Shown piece after piece: positions 1 to 9,724 of a stretch of DNA of 22,669 nt (position 1 is its first letter; every line of letters begins with the position of its first letter). A program made the position numbers and the translations under genes. Source of the stretch: Lenisia limosa (lineage: Eukaryota; Breviatea). Location: the NCBI GenBank assembly GCA_001655205.1, contig LPNZ01006886.1:1-22669 (forward strand), given 5' to 3'. Under the pieces are notes generated by a model that was not told the origin of the DNA, did not search any database, and saw only the letters and a list, made by a program, of their open reading frames with translations.

Positions 1-560
1 TGTTTGAATTGCACCAATATTCTTACAATTAATATCACGGAGCCCTAAATTAGTGTCTGATTTTCATCTCACTATTTGTAACGTAACACTCTCCCCTCCA
101 TGTGGTATTATCCTGAGATCCTGAGGGTATTCTTTCGGTCCAAAAGTGCATTTTCGATAAAACCTCGATAAATATCGATATTTTGGCAGGTGGTCTTTGT
201 GAAGGAGGTAGCCCTAATAATCATCAACATAATCACCGCCCACTCACACAATTATCAACCCCCCCTCCCCACTCGTAATCTTCACTTTGCACAAGTTTTT
301 TTTTTTTAATTTGGACCCCCTCTTTTTAAGCTACCCAAGTTGATTTTTCACATTTTTTAAAACAGAATCCAGAAGACATCCAAATCAGTTGTTTGCCACT
401 TTTTTTGATGACAGCTAGATGTTACAAAGTGGGCAGATTTGGTCCGCTCCTTGATGGCTCATACGAAATATGAAATATAAGGAACTCCCTTGCCTCACAC
501 TAATCTAATAAAATAATCTCCCCCTTTCTATAGGCAAGCCTAATTATTTTGGGCTAGCCT
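1..560. other. No gene recognised
   Basis: This AT-rich stretch contains poly-T and poly-C runs. I see no sustained reading frame, RNA gene or repeat shared with the rest of the window. Confidence 0.4.
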
Positions 561-633
561 TTTGTTAGGTAGATCCTGAAACTCTATCATCATCGCACTC
601 CGTGTCGCTCTTCTCAGGGTCCCAAACACCCCA

Positions 634-1078
634 CTAACCGACAAGGAGAGCACGGAAGTACTTTTCACCACAGTTGATCAACGCAGCCGTGAAGATGACT
701 CTTAGTTGAAGGCGGTACTTTGCTTGAATACGCTTGGCAATGAACTTGAGGATCTGAACAGAGTTAGCGGACTCGATGTTGTTGGTGTTGAGACCATGAA
801 CATAGAGGGCGGTAACATCCGCGGTACCCTTAAGCTACATCATAAATACAGTTGCTTATACATGATACAAATGTAAATGTAACACACAAACCTTACAGAA
901 CTCGACAAGGACAGGACGGACTGAAACCGAGATTGGAATGGTCAGGGGAGGTAGCGATATAGCGTGTTCCTGCTTCAGGATAAATGTGCTCGTCGTAAAA
1001 TACATTCAGTAGTGGAAGGAAGAAAGAGAGGGACTTCAAAAGAAGGTAAGGGAAGCATAGTAACTCTTTAATGCTATA
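634..1078 (-). CDS. Multi-exon gene fragment, unknown family (copy Y)
   Basis: Not recognised. The best supported exon runs from 834 down to a TAG stop at 634-636 and reads LKGTADVTALYVHG near its start and FIAKRIQAKYR later. It follows a 57-nt GT-AG intron (835-891). The exon before it ends with VRPVLVEFCK, and the joint is phase 0. Further upstream, 1078 to about 945 is open in another frame and includes FFLPLLNVFYDEHIYPEAG, starting right after a TCAG acceptor. How the 945-1078 reading joins the VEFCK exon is unresolved: it could be a small intron or a frameshift. An alternative start at 1003-1005 would give a self-contained protein of about 104 residues. Codons end mostly in C or G. The two peptide blocks resemble those at 13.3-13.9 kb, which suggests a paralogous family. 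Product and location are unknown. Confidence 0.5.
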
Positions 1079-1320
1079 CTGACATTTAAACTAATTTAAT
1101 CTAGTATTGAGAGTAAATTGGATTAAACTTAAGGGACATTGCATTAAAAGAGAACTAAATCCTCCAGAATCCAAACTCAACATTTCAAAGCAAGTTCTGC
1201 TGCTCTGTTCTTGGCAAGTTCCTGGTGTCTCAAAGCTTTGAACTCACTTTGAACTTCGTATTTATCCGCAAACGATACGCAGACAGGCAGCTAATCTCCT
1301 TTTAATCACTTTGACCATAT

Positions 1321-1372
1321 GTACTGAGATGGGTTTGAGGAGAATTTCCTTCAAATCACCATTAATTAGACT
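1321..1372 (+). repeat. Dispersed 52-bp repeat, copy 1
   Basis: About 90% identical to 20554-20606 in the same orientation. One frame reads FEENFLQITIN then a TAG and TSAIKT, which loosely recalls the N-box of histidine kinases (Q-I-x-x-N-L-x-x-N-A-x-K-F-T). It sits just upstream of the HATPase exons, so it may be a decayed kinase exon. It could equally be an unrelated short repeat. Confidence 0.45.
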
Positions 1373-1595
1373 TCGGCTATAAAAACCATTTCATTGTACT
1401 CCTATTTTTTACGATCATGTTATGCTTGTTAAATGTGTAAAAATTTTTAAAATATTTCCAAATATGACTTTACACTGGCACCATGATTGTACCACCTTAC
1501 AATAACTGCTTCTCATTTAACGAAATCCGTTTTTCCTCTGTTTATTTTCAAATATTATACTATTGTATTTTTCCGACAATTTAAATTCTACTTAG

Positions 1596-1895
1596 GTGCA
1601 GATGAAATGAGAAAACAAGTTTTGGTGATTCAAGTCATGGATACAGGAAAAGGAATGGACGTTGATAGTCAATCAAGGTATTTTTTTAGTTTTTCAATAG
1701 ACTATTTCGACCGTATGATCAACTTGATGCTTCTATTAGGAGAAAATTTGGAGGAACAGGTCTTGGATTAGTGATATCCAAGCATTTGATTGAACAAATG
1801 GGTGGTCAAATTACAGTTTCATCCACCGTTGATGTTGGAACTACCTTTTCGTGAGACATCGTTTTCATCATCAGTATATTGCATCTATTACAGCG
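1596..1895 (+). CDS. Hybrid histidine kinase, HATPase_c ATP-binding core (partial)
   Basis: This encodes the catalytic ATP-binding end of a sensor histidine kinase, the part that phosphorylates the conserved His in a phosphorelay. Exon 1596-1677 follows a CTTAG acceptor and carries the G1 box, VMDTGKGM. After a 23-nt intron, exon 1701-1850 carries the F-box region (LFRPYDQLDASIRRKF), the G2 box GGTGLGL and the closing MGGQITVSS then VGTTF. A 24-nt intron (1851-1874) would join this to SILHLLQR, matching the last strand of the fold, and a GTATGT donor follows at 1896. The dimerisation/His domain and a clear N-box are not found here; they may lie upstream of the window. Without the two tiny introns the frame breaks. 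Codons are A/T-ending, unlike the minus-strand genes. The domain assignment is secure; whether the gene is intact is not. Confidence 0.85.
1678..1700 (+). other. 23-nt spliceosomal intron (predicted)
   Basis: It starts GTATTT and ends CAATAG, with a T-rich body. Removing it joins DSQSR to LFRPYDQLDA in the frame expected for HATPase_c. Read through, the frame is lost before the G2 box. Confidence 0.75.
1851..1874 (+). other. 24-nt intron (predicted)
   Basis: It starts GTGAGA and ends CATCAG. An unspliced frame would stop at the TGA at 1852-1854. Removing it gives GTTFSILHLL, a typical end of the ATPase fold. The case is weaker than for the other micro-introns because the downstream exon is only 21 nt. 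Confidence 0.55.
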
Positions 1896-2126
1896 GTATG
1901 TCACCAGAAGTGACACGTCCTGGGTTAAAAACGTTTTTTTTTTGAAAAAAACTCTACTTCCGTTCTGACATTTAATGTGGTGGTTCCATCGCATTTAGCC
2001 ATCTCTGACCATTTTGATATCTTGATTATTTTTTTTTTTTTTTTTTTTTTTNNNNNNNNNNNNNNNNNNNNNNNNNNNNNNNNNNNNNNNNNNNNNNNNN
2101 NNNNNNNNNNNNNNNNNNNNNNNNNN

Positions 2127-2851
2127 GTCATCATCAGTTAAACTAGAGTATTTGGACGTTATTAAGCGATTAATTTTCTTGCAATTAAATATAATGGAGT
2201 TAACCCTCTAAGAGTTTACCTGGTAGGTTTTTAAGAGCGTCAATATCAAGGATTGCGAAAGACATGAGGGTGATCACGAATAAGAGCAAACAATTGTCGG
2301 AAATGACACTAAAGTACTCATCTGTACCATAACACGAGTTACCCAACGAAAAAGGACAAATAAAACACTAATCACTTCCTGTATACCTCTCATGCTCTTA
2401 AATATGCTTCTATTAACTAATCATCATGCAAAACTAGAAAAAGAGGAACTAAATCGAGAATCCTCTGAGCAAAAGAATTGGGGCTCTGGCGCCAACCTTA
2501 AATGCTCTCTGAACAACTCGAAATTTTCTCTTATTTAGTTTAATCTGCCAGTAGAAGAATATAATAGAGAATCTGAGAGGGCTCAGAAGCGACTCGTGGG
2601 TTTTTTTTTTTCTCAACGGTTTTTCAAGCCTCTCTTCCCCCGTAAGTCTCTTCCAGCATTTCGGATCTTCGTTATCATCATGTCCCAAGCCTTTCGCAAT
2701 CCTTGATTTTGATGCTCTTCAATCCTGACCAGGTAAACTCTTGGAAAGTTGATACATTATTTACCATTAAAATGGCTCATCTGGCGATTTGTGGGAATGA
2801 ATAATTTAAGTAAAACGAAGAAATGAGATACCCAACATGAAACCACCTTAA
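2127..2851 (-). mobile_element. Element A: diverged inverted copy of the TTAA-ended element at 18.1 kb
   Basis: The reverse complement aligns along nearly its whole length with 18133-18887, with indels. The terminus at 2842-2851 reads ACCACCTTAA, matching the TTAAGGTGGT start of the other copy. The other terminus should fall in the N gap at 2052-2126. The copy carries subterminal inverted repeats. CTTTCGCAATCCTTGAT with its GGTAAACTCTT extension occurs at about 2692-2745, and again on the opposite strand at about 2208-2262. The size, inverted ends and TTAA boundary suggest a non-autonomous DNA transposon. piggyBac uses TTAA targets, but I see no transposase to confirm the superfamily. Confidence 0.75.
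2449..2688 (-). CDS. Possible ORF inside element A, 79 codons
   Basis: An open frame inside element A, with no recognised domain. It is basic, with KKKTHESLL then FSIIFFYWQI and RAFKVGARAPILLLR. The same frame in element B gives FSIICFYWQI and RAF..G.SAPILLLR, interrupted by stops. Matching peptides in two well-diverged copies hint that the ancestor encoded protein here. It could also be chance conservation of the DNA. The first codon of this frame need not be the true start. Confidence 0.3.
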   Translation of the reverse strand: MGHDDNEDPKCWKRLTGEERLEKPLRKKKTHESLLSPLRFSIIFFYWQIKLNKRKFRVVQRAFKVGARAPILLLRGFSI

Positions 2852-2879
2852 TTTTTTTTTTCAATTTTGATGCAAAAGA

Positions 2880-2957
2880 ACTGAACTAAGGTCGAGGAAG
2901 AACGGTTCTTCGAGGACAGCCTGCCCCACAGCCTTAATTAGGTCGGCGTCTTGACAA
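2880..2957 (-). CDS. Short exon-like fragment, unknown product
   Basis: The minus strand reads ADLIKAVGQAVLEEPFFLDL with C/G-ending codons, just after a GTCAAG that could be a splice acceptor. It lies next to the terminus of element A. It fits the style of the other minus-strand exons but matches no family I recognise. Boundaries are approximate. Confidence 0.35.
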
Positions 2958-3155
2958 TGATGTGGTTAGCATCAACGTTAATTATACTTCTTCAGACAAA
3001 GAGACTAGCTGTTGGCGCAGAACAGCCCCCCAATTTAATGGGTTATTTCATTATCAAATTAAACAAAGAAAAGACAGAATCACACAGTTTCACCAAAACT
3101 TTATTTTTAAAAAAAGAGAAATACGTTTTTCTCTTCGAAGAATACCCCTCATGCT

Positions 3156-3278
3156 CTACAGAGAGGGATTGGATCCCATGCGTCCTTCCATTTCCAAGTC
3201 AAAGGTCAACTGAGACGACCCAGAAGACGACCAGCTCAACCAAACACGACGCTTATTTGTCTTGTTGGACTTCTTGAA
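3156..3278 (-). CDS. Small basic ORF, unknown product
   Basis: Forty codons are open on the minus strand, ending in TAG at 3156-3158. The N-terminal part is basic and Trp-rich (FKKSNKTNKRRVWLSW), followed by SSQLTFDLEMEG. It may be a terminal exon of the minus-strand gene series. No domain is recognised and no start codon is evident, so it would need an upstream exon. Confidence 0.3.
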   Translation of the reverse strand, partial: FKKSNKTNKRRVWLSWSSSGSSQLTFDLEMEGRMGSNPSL

Positions 3279-3835
3279 CAGAAATCAACAATGAAAACAC
3301 ACAAAAATAAAGATCCAGAATTGTGAAAGTTATTTATTTCACAGTGAAGACCCCCCCCCCCCNNNNNNNNNNNNNNNNNNNNNNNNNNNNNNNNNNNNNN
3401 NNNNNNNNNNNNNTGAAGTTTCATACCACATTAAAGCCTATTCACTTAAATTGCGAAAATAATGTGTTTTTTTTTTTTGGAATTTGGCTTGCTTTTCGAT
3501 GGAACATTGCAAGAAATATGCACTTTTCTGAGGCAACTCCAAGAGAATTGGACAACATTAATATTTTGTCGTTTTCTAGGTATTAACTTTTCCTGAAATA
3601 TTGGTCAAATCGTATAGTTAAGTCTAAAATCACCGTAGACAGTGTTTCATTAATTTAGATGATGATTTCACAAAGTGGTGTTAAACAGAGACATTACTGT
3701 GCTCTAGAAAGGAATTCAGCTAATAATCTCACGGAAACGATTATTCTTAGAATTATACATTTCAACTTAAACATGACTGAATCTCTTGTATCAGAGGGTA
3801 CCATCCGTCGCAGTCAACAATAATATATGTACTAT

Positions 3836-4021
3836 TATGTATATTACGTGTAATTATGCATATCATACGTGGTTCTCTCAGCCAAGGCTCTTGACCCGCT
3901 CGGTGCTGCGAGGTGTCTTGGGCGTCTCCTGGCCTTCGGCTTTGACATTAGTCATATGGTAAGCTGGTTGCATATATATCTAATATGTATGATATGTATA
4001 ATTACACGTAATATACATATG
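3836..4021. repeat. Inverted-repeat cassette, about 36-bp arms
   Basis: The left arm (about 3836-3871, containing TATATTACGTGTAATTAT) and right arm (about 3983-4021) are near-perfect reverse complements. They flank about 110 bp that are much more GC-rich than the arms and include the exon at 3878-3955. This could be a small MITE-like insertion around or within a gene's last intron, or a structured element. Confidence 0.7.
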
Positions 4022-4666
4022 AAAAACAATCTATATGTATGAACTCAATCCCGTTTCTGGATTTGGACCCAGAGGGGTATCACGGTGCAGAAACTCAAAG
4101 TCCTGGATCTTGCCATCGGCACAAACGAAGGTCAGGGCATCGGTAGAATTCCAGCCATAGCGCTGAACTCGGGAATATTTCTTCTTGTTTGTGTTGTCCA
4201 GCTCAATGTCGAAGTGAAGAAGGTCATGATAAGGCAGATATCTTGAGAGGTCAGCATGAAAAAGATCAGGGAATAAATAGAAGAAGAGACAGATTAGAAA
4301 CTGACACAAGGTGTTTGAGAGTGGTTACTTTCATATTAAAAACAGAAACACGCAAGAGAAGGGTTAAATAGAAGGATATGAAAGGAAACAACGTAAATTA
4401 CAAAAAGCTCGTTGAAAACACCTTAACTATCCTCCTTACAGAGTCAAAGCCGAAGTTTGAGCAGCACCTTACCTTTGAGCACTTGATATCAACTCTGGCG
4501 GTGCTCTTATTACTATTAACTCTGAACAAGCTCAAAAGAACTATGACAACTACTTTAAGCGTCTCTTTGTCCCTTGAGGAAGGCTAGGAGATATGTTTTG
4601 GTAAACACGAACTTTGCGTCCTCCAAGACTGCAATAGGGCGATTGTCAGCAGGTTTCTTTACCATT
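3878..4666 (-). CDS. Multi-exon gene fragment, unknown product
   Basis: Not recognised. Four exon-like blocks run on the minus strand. The block 4666-4555 follows CTGCAG and reads MVKKPADNRPIAVLEDAKF through FLKGQRDA to a TAA. The block 4521-4473 follows TTCAG and ends at a GTAAGG donor (VNSNKSTARVDIKCSK). The block about 4241-4054 follows a CTGACC...CAAG acceptor (YLPYHDLLHFDIELDN, then YGWNSTDALTFVCADGKIQD). The block 3955-3878 reads MTNVKAEGQETPKTPRSTER and ends KSLG-TGA. Because the first block has its own stop, this may be two genes or alternative ends. Codons are C/G-ending like the other minus-strand exons. The last block sits between the arms of the 3836-4021 inverted repeat. Confidence 0.45.
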
Positions 4667-5029
4667 CTGCAGGGTTAAAAGGTCAAATGTATCAAAATAT
4701 ATATATGATATATATAATAGTAATAGATAGATAAACAAAACATGAATCACGGGACAAAACTGTGAATCACTTGTTTTTGAAAATACTATATGATATGCTT
4801 GTTCTTTTTCTATTTCTGGTTTTAACAATCTTTTTTTGGCAAAGCATTCATTTGTACCCATTTTCTCTCCCAGTAAGCACCACTTATTTTTTGTGAATTT
4901 GAAAATGAATTGAATCCTAATTCAAAGATACATGAGAATACAAAGAACATTACATAACAATACGAACTGGGGACTCGGTTTCGAACTTGATGACCCTAAA
5001 AGCATGTAAACATATGGTGTTAAGCAGTG

Positions 5030-5603
5030 GCATTCTTTTTGGCTCGTTCGGCCTTGCGAAGAGACTAGAATATGAGAAAAACATCACACAGTATCATAAA
5101 AACAACTCCAACCCAAATCCAACTAACCTCGAGGGTACGCACTTTCACGTCAGCCATGAGGTTCTTGATAGAGTTAGCCTAGATGTTGGCAGCCTGGATG
5201 CGCTCACGGATGACAGGGATCAGGGCAGTGGGGGACATGGAATCAGGACGAGACTCAACAATAGTACGGTCAGACCAGGGAAGGATCTTGTTCTCGAGGT
5301 TGATGAGGAAGGTGGCCTGTTCATCCTGGTCAAGCTTCTTGGATGTAGCTGTTGATAAGGGACCAGTCACCGTCAGAGTCGTCGTTGGGCTTCGCAGCCT
5401 CAAAGCCAGCAATGGCCTCGTCGGTTGTGAAGAGGTCTGAGTATAAGGTGGTGCGAGGAAGGCACTGGAGAGGGATGGAGGGGTCAGGGAGGTGCTTGAC
5501 AACCTGCCAAGGGGAGATGGTGATGCCATTAGTAGACTTGAAGATGCCTGCGTCCTGGAAGGCGGCATAGGTGAGGCAGGGGTCTGAGGCAATGGTGAAG
5601 GCG
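5030..5603 (-). CDS. Two-exon gene, unknown product, one frameshift and one in-frame TAG
   Basis: Not recognised. The first exon starts after a TTCTAAC...TTCAG acceptor at 5604-5605 and reads AFTIASDPCLTYAAFQDAG, then SPWQVVKHLPDPSIPLQC. A one-base frame shift near 5340 moves it to KKLDQDEQATFLINLENKI and ALIPVIRERIQAANI. A TAG follows at 5179-5181, then ANSIKNLMADVKVRTLE. A clean 63-nt intron (5065-5127, GTTAGT...TTCTAG) joins phase 0 to a basic tail, SLRKAERAKKNATA, with a TAA stop at 5030-5032. Either the gene is decaying or the assembly has base errors; the rest of the frame is well kept. CAG to TAG would explain the stop. No domain could be assigned. Confidence 0.55.
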
Positions 5604-5910
5604 CTGAATTGGTTAGAAAAGGCAACACAGTATGAAGACAATTGATTTCTGAACCATTCGTGTTATGATATTGAATACAAAATGAAATTAACTCAGACCG
5701 GAAAGCAGCTTGGAGGATAAATTACACAGCTTCCCTGTTTTTAAGGGGAAAAGTCAAAATATGGGTAATCTCTTTTCTGAATTTTGTGAATGCGCGCCGA
5801 CACCATTGCGTTCACGAAGGGGGGGAAAAAGGGTCAATTAAATACCCCGGCTACCATTTTTTGAGGTACCCGGGTAAAAATATTAAAAAATTAAAATGAG
5901 CAGAGTAACC

Positions 5911-6204
5911 TCAACCACCCACCTTGAACGGTTTGCCCGTCAACAAATCCTGAGATACAGCCGCAAGCCTGTCAAAAATTTCTTTCTGAAGGGTCAATGT
6001 GAAATTAAAAAGCAAACCAGCTCCCCTTGTTTCTCAGTTGGAAACACGGTGTTCCACTGTATCTCCTTGGTGGGTACGTCAAACTCCTCCTTTATATATT
6101 CGCACAACTGTACGGTGGAACTAAACTCCCCAAATTCCTCGGGGAGGCTGACTTGGTAGCGAACCTTATCCCCACCATCGACAGCAATAATGTCCAGTGG
6201 TTTC
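5911..6204 (-). CDS. Exon(s) of unknown product with homopolymer frameshift
   Basis: After a TTTCCAG acceptor (6205-6206) the minus strand reads KPLDIIAVDGGDKVRYQVSL, PEEFGEFSSTVQLCEYIKEE and FDVPTKEIQWNTVFP. The frame then breaks in a T run near 6010. It resumes one base over as FTLTLQKEIFDRLAAVSQDL and LTGKPFK. It ends at GTGGGT, a possible donor, or at the TGA at 5911-5913. No family is recognised. The even, acidic, soluble composition and codon choice argue for real coding sequence. The frameshift in a homopolymer is the kind of error sequencing can produce. Confidence 0.5.
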
Positions 6205-6454
6205 CTGGAAAGTCAGTGAAAATGACTATGATATACTACATACATAACATATTATTTAATATATGCCACCAGCCAAAAACCCCGCCATTAAATTAGTTTC
6301 CCGTCAATATTATCTTTTTGGTGATTGTTCTCCAGATGTTTGCTCAGTTTCTGTTTTTGCTTGTTAATAGTGAATAGAAATAGTAAGACCCTATTGTAAC
6401 CCGAACAAAATATATCAAAAAAAAATACCGAATAAATGCACAAAACAACCACTA

Positions 6455-6911
6455 TCAATTTTTGCGTTGCTTCTTTGGAGCTGGAGTTGCTTTCTTCTTT
6501 TTTTTAGTTTTGAGGTTGTCTGCCAACTTGTTCAAACCTCTATGCTGAATAAGAAAACAGACATAGCACNNNNNNNNNNTATTTGATTACATCCCGTCCC
6601 TTCTCGAGAGTATTCTTGTCAACTGGTGGTCTTCCTGCTCTGTTTCCTGTCAACTTAACTTTTGAAGAAAGATCCAATTGAACACATCCCTGAGTGTAGA
6701 CCTTGCAATATTTACAGCGGCTGTGGGTCGGAAAAATCAAAAAAGAAGATACACCATAAGGCGAATGTGGTAAATTTAAAAAATCGGAAGCGGCAATATC
6801 AACACAGGTTTCGATCTCTTTAGGGGAGAGATACACTTTCCAGTTACCGTTTTCAACATCCATATCCCTCAACTTGTTTTCATAGGAGTTGGGTTTGGTT
6901 GGTCTCCCTTT
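6455..6911 (-). CDS. Two-exon basic protein with GRP (AT-hook-like) motifs
   Basis: The first exon (6911-6591) follows CTTTTTAG. It reads KGRPTKPNSYENKLRDMDVE, NGNWKVYLSPKEIETCVDIA, a short Cys cluster (RCKYCKVYTQGC) and NRAGRPPVDKNTLEKGRD. A GTAATC donor opens a short intron (6545-6590, with 10 Ns) ending TTCAG. It joins phase 0 to HRGLNKLADNLKTKKKKK, a Lys-rich tail ending APKKQRKN-TGA (6455-6457). The two GRP cores and basic tail suggest DNA binding, and the CxxC...C cluster could bind metal. Both are inferences from short motifs. The start exon is not found. About 136 residues are visible. Confidence 0.55.
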
Positions 6912-7130
6912 CTAAAAAGGTGAGCAGTTATCAAATTGGTCGTGAAAAACTCAATAATCCTAAAACGGGAACAAAAAGATTCAGAAATGTGCGGTGGCGG
7001 AGATGCACAAAATAGCACCTCTCGGCTTATTGTTTGTGCGGTAATTTTCTACAATCATATATTTGACCAAAAATGAGAGGGGAATGGAAAAAACAGGGGG
7101 TGAAAAAAATAAAAAATAAAAATAGATAGG

Positions 7131-7148
7131 GACCCGGGTACCCGGGTC
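7131..7148. repeat. 18-bp perfect palindrome
   Basis: GACCCGGGTACCCGGGTC is its own reverse complement. The related ACCCGGGT at 5868-5875 forms an imperfect hairpin with ACCCCGGCTACC just upstream. The two sites bracket the minus-strand genes at 5.9-6.9 kb. They could be element ends or binding sites; neither is shown. Confidence 0.6.
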
Positions 7149-7278
7149 AAAATAAAATATCTTTCTTACTGTAACACACCATATATTGTGTTGCTCCAGT
7201 TCCAGAATTAAAAAAAGTAAAAGTTGTTCATTTTCCCTAAAAGTCCTCTCATTGTTAGTAAGCAAGTGTATTATAAAC

Positions 7279-8245
7279 ATGGTAGCCCCTAGAGCTGGGA
7301 AGCAGGAATTCTCTGAAAAGTTTCGTAAAGAAGGAGATGTACTTAAGCGTATTAAGCGCCGTATTGAAGGCTTCAAAGCTCTTTCCTCTCAAGAGAAGGT
7401 GGATTCCCTTCAAAAGGAGGCCTATTCACAGGGAGTCCGTTACTCTCAGCGCTCCCTCTCTTGCGCTACAGGCATCCCCCTGTCTGTGTAAAACTAACAC
7501 TGAAAATGTCATTGTTGGCAGCTCAAAGGTCTCCTTGGTCCCCTGATCTCCTGGATTGTTGGTGAAGTAGAGTTCTGCCGCTGTCCCCCTTCAATGAAGC
7601 TTCATGAAAAAATTTGAGGTGTTATTGTTTTGTTGATGCTGAATTGTTTTCCTTAATGGCAGCAGTAACAGACCAAATATATTCTTATATTTTTAACAAT
7701 GGGTTTTGCTGATGAGAAGCCAATAACTATTACAGGCTTCAGAACTTGTTTTGAAGTCCACTGGAAAAGATGTCGCTTTCTCCGCTAAGTGGCCCACTCA
7801 CTTCGTTAAGTCCCACTCTGACCTCTTCAAGCTTTTGGTTTGTTTGGATTCTTTTCCCTACCTCGCTCAATTTACTTACCCCCCCCCNNNNNNNNNNNNN
7901 NNNNNNNNNNNNNNNNNNNNNNNNNNNNNNNNNNNNNNNNNNNNNNNNNNNNNNNNNNNNNNNNNNNNNNCTCCGGTCGTTTCGATCTGAGGAGAAGCTC
8001 ATGCAACACTTTGACAACTTCTCTGCCATCTTCGAAGAGCATGAGTTCACTCCAACCTCATCTTCAACATGGATGAAACGATGATTGAGGTTTCCGAAAG
8101 AAGGCTAAGGTTCTCGCCCCAGCAGAGGCCAGAATGGTCTACGCCAAGGAGGACCCCAAGGTTGCCCATATGACCCTTTTTCTGCTTTCTAAAGTAAGCG
8201 ATGGTTCATCATGGGATCCTCTTACTGTCTTGAATTAAAGAACTG
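7279..8245 (+). CDS. pogo/Tigger-like (DDE_1) transposase, decayed or with errors
   Basis: Cut-and-paste transposase of the pogo branch of the Tc1/mariner superfamily. From ATG 7279, a basic region leads to a helix-turn-helix, GVRYSQRSLSCATGIPLS. After a GTGTAA...TTACAG intron, exon 7736-7837 carries the CENP-B/Tc5-like second DNA-binding helix (FSAKWPTHFVKSHSDLF). An assembly gap (7888-7970) falls in the linker. The catalytic domain then reads KLMQHFDNFSAIFEEHEF, IFNMDET with the first catalytic Asp at 8072-8074, KAKVLAPAEARMVYAKED and HMTLFLLSKVSDGSSWDPL. One-base frame shifts occur near 8054 and 8095, so as written it cannot make a full enzyme. I could not find the second Asp or the third acidic residue with confidence. 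No terminal inverted repeats were identified around it. Confidence 0.7.
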
Positions 8246-8436
8246 GTATTTTTGGAGGGATTTCTTCTCTTACTGCTGAATGCTGGAAACTAGCAGTCGA
8301 AGACTGCTTCTTAGACGCTTATTAAAAGAAATATCCGTTTTCAAGAAGTTTTGGAGCGACCAGTTTCTTCCTGATCTGTCGAAGGTGCCTTCTTTTTGGT
8401 TGGTTGAAACTCCCTGCTTTCAGCCTTAATTTTCAG

Positions 8437-9445
8437 AGAGTTTCTTTTGAGGATGATCGACTGGAGCTTTTCAAGGATCTTCTCAAGGTGTATTATTCTA
8501 AAATTTGCTGGGTTTCTCCTTTTCTCTTCTGTGTTGTTCTCTGTAGTCTTTAATTTTGAGATCCTCTTTTTTTTTTATGCTCCGTTAATCTCTCTTTCTA
8601 TTATGTGCCTTGCACTATAAACAACATATAAGCGATTAATAACGATTTCAGGAGTTGACTTGCTCGCAGCTTCCTCCTCAACTGATCGATCACGCTGAAG
8701 ACCTGTCTTTTGGGGACTATAATGAAAAATGGGGTTTTAGAATGAAAGTGTTTTTTTTTTGTGTCGATTTTTTGAGAAATGGGTTTGTGAACATTTCTTT
8801 CGGCCATTTGTGTAGCCAAAAGGCTGCCATTTTCTTCTCTCTTTCTGAACAACGCAAAATATGACTTCTCAAAAACAAGAGTGGTGCAATGTATCACAAT
8901 ATGTATTATGTCATTATCCTATTCTCGGGTAAATAAATGTGATAAATGTCATATTTTCTCATCATATTCATCACATATATACTATGACATTCCGATGACG
9001 TGTCATCCCATACCTCCCAATGTTTTATGCTTCTTATTGTTCCAAAATATGATTTTTCGCGAATAAAAGACCCCAAAACGGAACTTTTTAATGACGATTT
9101 TTTTATCATTTGACTTGTTTTCTCAGAGTTTAGGTTCACGCTTGTTTTAAAGGTGTCTGTTGGAAGATTAACTCTTTCTTCAGCTCTTTCAAATAAATTT
9201 TTCTTGGTTTGCTACTTTTTTATTTTATATAATCAAGTGAGATATATATATATAGGGAAATGCTTTTTGCCGAAAGTAAGGCTCAAGAGAGCATAACGGC
9301 CATATGTATTCAAAGAAAGCCAGGAAATGGATGGATATTCCTTTAGTGGGGCAAATTCTTGATTTATTACGATCTTTTTCCCTCTCTTTTCTGTTGTTTC
9401 TTTCAGACATTCAATTTGGACCCTAAAGGAAAGAAGAGCAAGTAA
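8437..9445 (+). CDS. Three downstream exons, possibly the transposase C-terminus
   Basis: Exon 8437-8487, between TTTCAG and GTGTAT, is exactly 17 codons (RVSFEDDRLELFKDLLK). Exon 8652 to about 8750 follows TTTCAG in phase 0 (ELTCSQLPPQLIDHAEDLSF, then GDYNEKWGFRMK). A terminal exon 9407-9445 after TTTCAG reads TFNLDPKGKKSK-TAA. The AAGTAAGT at that stop also matches a splice donor, so the end is uncertain. The region 8256-8430 also has open stretches (KFWSDQFLPDLSKVPSFWL) but the frame is unclear. Position and strand suggest a link to the transposase. Sequence alone does not prove it. Between about 8760 and 9400 I see only AT-rich intron-like DNA. Confidence 0.4.
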
Positions 9446-9724
9446 GTGTAGAGGTTCACCTTGACAGAATATTTACAAATCTGGGAAGTAACTGATCTCC
9501 AACTTTCAAATTTTCGAGAACAATCCTCACCTTTTCGCAGTTATTCTAAATGTGAAGAGCATATTTATCGTATTCAGTAAACATCAAATGTGAAAAGGAT
9601 AATCGCTATCCTGAGTTTTGGGAAAACCGTTGGAATATCTCCTAAGGTAGGCACCACTCTCCCTCTTGTATATACATGTATATGAGCAATCAGGTACTCC
9701 TCTTCCCTAGAACGCTCTCCTTCC

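Noticed and set aside
2951-3277. 108-codon plus-strand ORF
   Set aside because: Three frames are open here, with no domain, and the minus strand has better codon style. I treat it as chance.
5179-5628. 149-codon minus-strand ORF taken as one protein
   Set aside because: Its first two thirds are a Ser/Pro/Leu-rich shadow of the real frame. Only the final part, after the frameshift, looks coding.
5868-7148. ACCCGGGT palindromes as terminal repeats of one element
   Set aside because: Only the short palindromic core is shared. The flanks do not match as inverted repeats and no target duplication is visible.
6981-7376. 131-codon minus-strand ORF
   Set aside because: It is antisense to the transposase N-terminus, contains low-complexity Phe/Tyr runs from AT-rich DNA, and shows no splice or codon support.
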